NCBI GenBank assembly: GCA_019308645.1
Contig: JAFDHR010000073.1
Location: forward strand, 1-9,072
Direction of reading: 5' to 3'
DNA from: Deltaproteobacteria bacterium
GTDB lineage: Bacteria > Desulfobacterota > DSM-4660 > Desulfatiglandales > B25-G16
Length of the DNA: 9,072 nucleotides
Shown: one piece after another, positions 5,478-9,072 of the stretch
Numbering within the stretch: the stretch's first letter is position 1
Layout of the letters: each line of letters begins with the position of its first letter
Made by a program: the position numbers and the translations under genes
The notes under the pieces: model-generated
The model's input: only the letters and a program-made list of their open reading frames with translations
The model's database searches: none
What the model was told of the DNA's origin: nothing

Positions 5478-6247
5478 TATTTGGATACCTCATTATTCCC
5501 AAGATAGGCATCTATGACATGCTTATTTGATGTCACGTTTTCGGGTCTACCATCTGCAATTTTCTGTCCATAATCCAGTACTACAAGTCTCTGGCAAAAA
5601 TCTACAACTGTTTTAACGTGATGCTCGACCAGCAAAATGGCCAACCCATCATTTACGAGTTCTTTAACGCGTCCCATTACAAGGGCTATTTCTCGTTCAT
5701 TCATGCCTGCAACCGGTTCATCAAGGAGAAGTAATTTGGGTGCTGCCGAAAATGCCATAGCCATCCCCAAACGCCGTTGGAATCCGTGAGGTAGCGCGTC
5801 TGCCCGTGTGTTCCGGACACTCGTAAGACCCCAATACTCAAGAAGGCGCTCAGCATTCCACAGAATCTCCTTTTCTTCTTTTCGATATGCTTTCGTAGAA
5901 AAGAAGGTCTGCCAGGAATTTGTCGTGGCACAAAGGTAAGATCCTCTAATAACATTCTCTATAACAGTAGCGTCGTCATATAATATGTTCGACTGAAAAG
6001 AGCGAACTAATCCCATTGAGGAAATCGTGTCAGGCCTGAGGCCCGTAATTCTTCTGCCTTCATAGAAAACATCTCCACTGGAAGGACAATAAAATCCGCT
6101 TATGACATTGAATAATGTGGTTTTACCAGAGCCATTTGGCCCTACCAGCCCCACCAATTCTCCATCCCCGATTTCCAAGTTAATGTCTGTCAGTGCCGCA
6201 AGCTTTCCAAAAAGCTTGGAGATATTTTGCAGCTTCAGCAGTGCCAC
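5477..6247 (-). CDS. livG: HAAT/branched-chain amino acid ABC transporter ATP-binding protein LivG
   Basis: The second ATPase of the importer, 256 residues. Walker A is G36-PNGSGKT, followed by the Q-loop in VRSFQSNILYDDATVIENV. The signature reads LPHGFQRRL (152-160), the divergent form normal for LivG (LPYG-type) rather than LSGGQ, so it is not a defect. Walker B is LLLLDEP (172-178), and the switch histidine lies in VEHHVKTV (H209). The start is GTG at 6247, with a strong GGAGG six bases upstream (6254-6258). It begins 21 bases after livM and overlaps livF by one base, so livM, livG and livF form one transcription unit. Confidence 0.95.
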   Translation of the reverse strand: MALLKLQNISKLFGKLAALTDINLEIGDGELVGLVGPNGSGKTTLFNVISGFYCPSSGDVFYEGRRITGLRPDTISSMGLVRSFQSNILYDDATVIENVIRGSYLCATTNSWQTFFSTKAYRKEEKEILWNAERLLEYWGLTSVRNTRADALPHGFQRRLGMAMAFSAAPKLLLLDEPVAGMNEREIALVMGRVKELVNDGLAILLVEHHVKTVVDFCQRLVVLDYGQKIADGRPENVTSNKHVIDAYLGNNEVSK

Positions 6248-6268
6248 AATTATCCTCCATCTATAGGC

Positions 6269-7258
6269 TTATGGTTTCATACTTTCGTTCGTACGATGAC
6301 TTATCAATTTTCTCCAAACAGAACGCATCGCTTCCACTACGCCACCGGGATAAAAGAAGACTATCGTAACGACAAGGGCTCCAAAGACTAGAGGTTTGGC
6401 GCCTCTGAGCAGTGTCGACAAATAGTCACCGCTGGCGGATAATACCAATGCGCCCAGTATCGGTCCGGCGACTGCTGAACTTATACCGCCCACAGTACAC
6501 ATAATCAGGATCATAATTGATTCCGATAAGGCGAAGAGCGTTGGGCCAACGAAAAACAGATAATGACCATACAGGGCACCGGCCACCCCTGTAAAAAAAC
6601 CTGCAATTGTGAACGCCATGACGCGGTATTTCATGAGGTGCATACCCAAATGCTCAGACAGCGTGCTATTCGATGCAATGCTTCGATAAATCCTCCCCAA
6701 GCGGCTTTGGTCTACGCGCCAGAAAACCAGGCCCGATATGATCACGATGAGTAAGGCCAGATAGTAATATGGAACTTTACTGACTGCAAAATTAATAGTG
6801 AAACTCCCCAAACTGATAGTCGGCGCCGGAGGAATTAACCCGTAAGAGCCCTTCGTTATCTCTGTGAGATTTATAGCAATCACACGTATAACTTCCCCAA
6901 AAGCGAGGGTCACTATGGCAAAGTAGATACCCCCCAATCTCAAAACTACGACCCCAACCAAAAAAGCTATAAACGCAGAAACCAAGCCTCCAACGAGCAT
7001 GGCGATCCAAACTGAGATATTCAAGCAAATGCATAGAAGTGCAGAGACATATCCTCCGATCGCCATAAATGCCGCTTGACCCATGCTAAATTGGCCTGTC
7101 CTCACAATTACATTCCATCCCATGCACGAGACAGACCAAATAAGCCCGGGAATGATGAGGGAAAGAATGTAGGGGTCTTTGAACACCAGGGGAAAGCAAA
7201 GAGAAAGGGCAATTCCTGATAGGAGAGGCACAGTTGGTTTTATGTTTTCAAAACCCAT
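6269..7258 (-). CDS. livM: HAAT/branched-chain amino acid ABC transporter permease LivM
   Basis: One of the two membrane subunits of the importer, 329 residues with about nine to ten hydrophobic segments. Family blocks are present: GQFSMGQAAFMAIGGYVSAL in the first third (the counterpart of GLSLGHAAFFGIGAY), TLAFGEVIRVIAINLTEITKG in the middle, and LGMHLMKYRVMAFTIAGFFTGVAGALYGH, the cytoplasmic coupling region that contacts the ATPases. GGISSAVAGPILGAL follows. I chose the ATG at 7258, ten bases after the livH stop. The open frame extends to a TTG at 7294, which would add twelve charged residues inside livH with no family resemblance. The ribosome binding site is weak (around TAGGC), so translation may depend on coupling to livH. 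Confidence 0.93.
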   Translation of the reverse strand: MGFENIKPTVPLLSGIALSLCFPLVFKDPYILSLIIPGLIWSVSCMGWNVIVRTGQFSMGQAAFMAIGGYVSALLCICLNISVWIAMLVGGLVSAFIAFLVGVVVLRLGGIYFAIVTLAFGEVIRVIAINLTEITKGSYGLIPPAPTISLGSFTINFAVSKVPYYYLALLIVIISGLVFWRVDQSRLGRIYRSIASNSTLSEHLGMHLMKYRVMAFTIAGFFTGVAGALYGHYLFFVGPTLFALSESIMILIMCTVGGISSAVAGPILGALVLSASGDYLSTLLRGAKPLVFGALVVTIVFFYPGGVVEAMRSVWRKLISHRTNESMKP

Positions 7259-7268
7259 TTTTGTTTGC

Positions 7269-8132
7269 CTACACGCGTGCCTCTGACATGCCAAAAATGC
7301 CTTGAGGCCTGAAAAGAATGATTATGATTACAGCAAGGAAGGAGATCAATTCGTGCCATGGCCCGACATAGTAAGCACCAACGGATGTGATAAGACCGAA
7401 AATCAGTCCCCCAACGACAGCGCCTTTAAGACTTCCCAGACCACCTAAAACGATTGATAAGAGTGCTGTAATAAGGGGCTTAGCGCCGATATAGGGATCA
7501 ACAAAATATGCAGGCGCTATCATTCCTCCGGCAAGTCCGGCAAGGGCGCAACCAATGCCCATAACTATTGTAAACAATCGCGCACTGTGAACTCCGTATA
7601 GACCTGCAACAGTCGGTTCCTGAGCTGCAGCCCGAATTGCAAGGCCAAGCCTTGTTCTGTTGATCAAAACATAAAGGGAGAGCATGATCGCTGCAGCCAT
7701 GCCGATCAGAACCGATTTTTCTATACTGAAATAGACGGGGCCAACGTGAATAATCCCTTCCATTACGCTCGGAACGGATTTTAGTTCATACCCACATGAT
7801 ATGGTAACAAGGCCCTCCAAGGCAAAAATCAACCCTAAAGATATCACGCTCGCAGGCATGAACCCTTCGTCGGCAACAGGCCGTAGAAGACATCTCTCAA
7901 TTAGCATGCCAACAACCGCAACAGCAATAGCTGCGATCGGAAGTGCAATAAAGTAATTGAGGCCCAAGCTTACATATAAATAATAGATAGCGAAAGCGCC
8001 AAGCATATACAACTGGCCATGAGACCAGTTCAGGATTCCCATAATACTGTACAAAAGGACAAGCCCGGACGCCATCATGACGATCATCGAGGAAATTACT
8101 AAAGCATTGACCCATACAGAGGCCGGCGGCAT
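7269..8132 (-). CDS. livH: HAAT/branched-chain amino acid ABC transporter permease LivH
   Basis: The partner membrane subunit, 287 residues, mostly hydrophobic with about eight membrane segments. Typical LivH blocks are seen: GLVLLYSIMGILNWSHGQLY near the N-terminus, RLGLAIRAAAQEPTVAGLYG at the ATPase-contact loop, and SIVLGGLGSLKGAVVGGLIF in the C-terminal third. The C-terminus closes with ILFRPQGIFG. I chose the ATG at 8132 because AAGGGG lies five bases upstream. The GTG two codons earlier (8138) overlaps that ribosome binding site and cannot use it. The gene heads the tightly packed livHMGF group and follows livK after a 350-base gap. Confidence 0.95.
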   Translation of the reverse strand: MPPASVWVNALVISSMIVMMASGLVLLYSIMGILNWSHGQLYMLGAFAIYYLYVSLGLNYFIALPIAAIAVAVVGMLIERCLLRPVADEGFMPASVISLGLIFALEGLVTISCGYELKSVPSVMEGIIHVGPVYFSIEKSVLIGMAAAIMLSLYVLINRTRLGLAIRAAAQEPTVAGLYGVHSARLFTIVMGIGCALAGLAGGMIAPAYFVDPYIGAKPLITALLSIVLGGLGSLKGAVVGGLIFGLITSVGAYYVGPWHELISFLAVIIIILFRPQGIFGMSEARV

Positions 8133-8138
8133 CTTCAC

Positions 8139-8487
8139 CCCTTCAACGCAGCTAATTAGATTAGGAACTACGCGTCTTTAAGTTCAAGTTATATAACAGG
8201 AAGCAAGCGGATCTTTCACTCAAAGGCAGCTTCCATGTGTAGTTGTGCTATCACTATGACTACCATCAAAAAAGAAAATTGCTCGGTTTCTTTACGCATG
8301 TAAGCCATTCTCATCACTAGTTGTCGGCCCGCTCTGGCAATGCTTTGATAAGAAGCGAAAGCACTATCTACAGAAGGGTAAGGCAACTCGCAATGAATCT
8401 AAATAGTTCTCAATAAGATTAATCAAACAACCCACCCTCACCAACTACGACAACGGTAAAGGTGGGGTGTTGCTTTCTAAGACGACC
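8139..8487. other. Long intergenic region between livK and livH
   Basis: I find no coding sequence here on either strand. On the minus strand it holds, in order, a terminator-like inverted repeat just after livK (8428-8472), a 17-base weak pairing TGCTTT/AAAGCA (8341-8363), and an A/T stem AAAGAAA/TTTCTTT (8271-8293). An eight-base palindrome CTAATTAG (8152-8159) lies close to livH. A poor sigma-70 match, TTGAAC (8182-8187) and TAATCT (8158-8163) with an 18-base spacer, could be a secondary livH promoter but is weak. Confidence 0.4.
8428..8472 (-). terminator. Terminator-like or attenuator hairpin after livK
   Basis: Read on the minus strand, CAACACCCCACC (8472-8461) pairs imperfectly with GGTGAGGGTGGGTTG (8442-8428), in three blocks of four, four and three pairs separated by bulges. 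A TTTGATT tail follows. It begins 15 bases after the livK stop. Such elements between binding-protein and permease genes commonly keep binding-protein mRNA more abundant than the rest. The stem is interrupted and the T-run short, so termination would be partial at most. Confidence 0.4.
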
Positions 8488-9072
8488 TCACGGTATCGTC
8501 GGCATATGATACTGCGCTCCGTAGACCACTTCATTTCCCTTGATCTTCCCGACGAGGCACCCGGTTGGCTTTATAACTGGAGATCCCCAGGTCTTCTCAC
8601 CTCCCATGGTCCATGTCCCGGCGAAATCCGTTACAGTCCCTCCGCGAACTTTTTCCATTACCTTGTCCGGATCTATTGTTCCTGCCTGCTTGTAGAAGTC
8701 CAAAAGTACCCTTAGGTGGTTTATTCCCCAGTCAAAACCACCTATATAGGTCATGGGTTTTTTGTATTTTTCTTGATAGCGATCTTTAATCCTTAAAGCC
8801 ATCTTTACTAATTCTGGATCTACTTTTGTTTTGTCCATTGCCCAGGGTGCTGGCCAGTTGAAGGACATTCCTTGAGCGTTCTCGTAGCCGGCAATTTTTA
8901 TGAAATCATCCAGATTCGTTGCAGTTCCAGGGTTGAAAAATTTTACGTCCATACCCACCTCATGCGCTTGCTTGGAAAGGAGGGCATAATCGCCGGGGCC
9001 TACAATAGTATAAATACAATCTACGCCAGCTTCCTTAAATTTTGCCAGTGAGGTTGTGAAATCCGTTTGTCC
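8488..9072 (-). CDS. livK: HAAT-type ABC transporter substrate-binding protein LivK-like (partial, N-terminus outside window)
   Basis: The frame is open from the right edge of the window (first complete codons GQTDFTTSLAKFKEAGVDCI) to a TGA at 8488, giving the last 194 residues. The N-terminal signal peptide and first lobe are outside the window. DFTTSLAKFKEAGVDCIY is the classic hinge-region pattern of type I periplasmic ligand-binding proteins (Peripla_BP_6 family). It is followed by the second-lobe helices and by GGTVTDFAGTWTMGG, the usual C-terminal block in which the last helix and strands close. Its position directly upstream of livHMGF on the same strand supports the role. A GTG at 8958 is internal and is not the start. 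The bound ligand is unknown: members of this family take branched-chain amino acids, amides, urea, and aromatic or other organic acids. Confidence 0.92.
   Translation of the reverse strand, partial: GQTDFTTSLAKFKEAGVDCIYTIVGPGDYALLSKQAHEVGMDVKFFNPGTATNLDDFIKIAGYENAQGMSFNWPAPWAMDKTKVDPELVKMALRIKDRYQEKYKKPMTYIGGFDWGINHLRVLLDFYKQAGTIDPDKVMEKVRGGTVTDFAGTWTMGGEKTWGSPVIKPTGCLVGKIKGNEVVYGAQYHMPTIP

Noticed and set aside
5629..5655. Apparent loss of the LSGGQ signature in LivG
   Set aside because: LivG proteins commonly carry an LPYG-type signature; the LPHGFQRRL at 152-160 of the protein is within the family norm.
7259..7294. TTG-start extension of livM into livH
   Set aside because: The added twelve residues are charged and unlike LivM N-termini; the ATG at 7258 follows the livH stop with normal operon spacing.
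8467..8715. Plus-strand frame opposite livK
   Set aside because: It is antisense to a confidently identified binding-protein gene and shows no family features.

Overview
The window looks like a bacterial chromosome segment. One IS200-type insertion sequence sits at the left edge. To its right, nine genes all lie on the minus strand. They encode a branched-chain amino-acid type (HAAT/Liv) ABC transporter, a small thioredoxin-fold protein and three acyl-CoA beta-oxidation enzymes. This pairing, moderate GC content and the style of the acyl-CoA enzymes suggest a Gram-negative, probably anaerobic or facultative bacterium. A sulfate-reducing or syntrophic Desulfobacterota is my best guess, but there is no rRNA or other phylogenetic marker to prove it.

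Left region (about 60-720, plus strand): an IS200/IS605-family element with a single 145-residue HUH transposase (tnpA) and no tnpB. It has a left-end hairpin, a second 5' hairpin, a long leader hairpin that hides the tnpA ribosome binding site, and three evenly spaced GC-rich hairpins after the gene. A 12-base segment after the stop codon is perfectly complementary to part of the leader hairpin. The transposase ends in QLDLF, a match to the beta sliding-clamp binding motif.

Middle region (787-4121, minus strand): in transcription order, an acyl-CoA dehydrogenase, a thiolase and a 3-hydroxyacyl-CoA dehydrogenase. Together these give three of the four beta-oxidation steps. No enoyl-CoA hydratase, CoA ligase or ETF is present in the window. 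The thiolase gene contains a C5-A7-G8 homopolymer run that includes an in-frame A AAA AAG slippery heptamer.

Upstream of these (4226-4558) is a thioredoxin-fold gene that has lost both active-site cysteines. The 151-base spacer before it carries a perfect 12-base palindrome, a candidate operator for the lower gene block.

Right region (4773-9072, minus strand): livF, livG, livM and livH are tightly packed. They follow the 3' part of a livK-like periplasmic binding protein whose 5' end lies beyond the window. A 350-base spacer with a terminator-like inverted repeat separates livK from livHMGF. The arrangement suggests uptake of an amino acid or small organic acid, followed by intracellular CoA-ester oxidation. 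The substrate cannot be read from the sequence.
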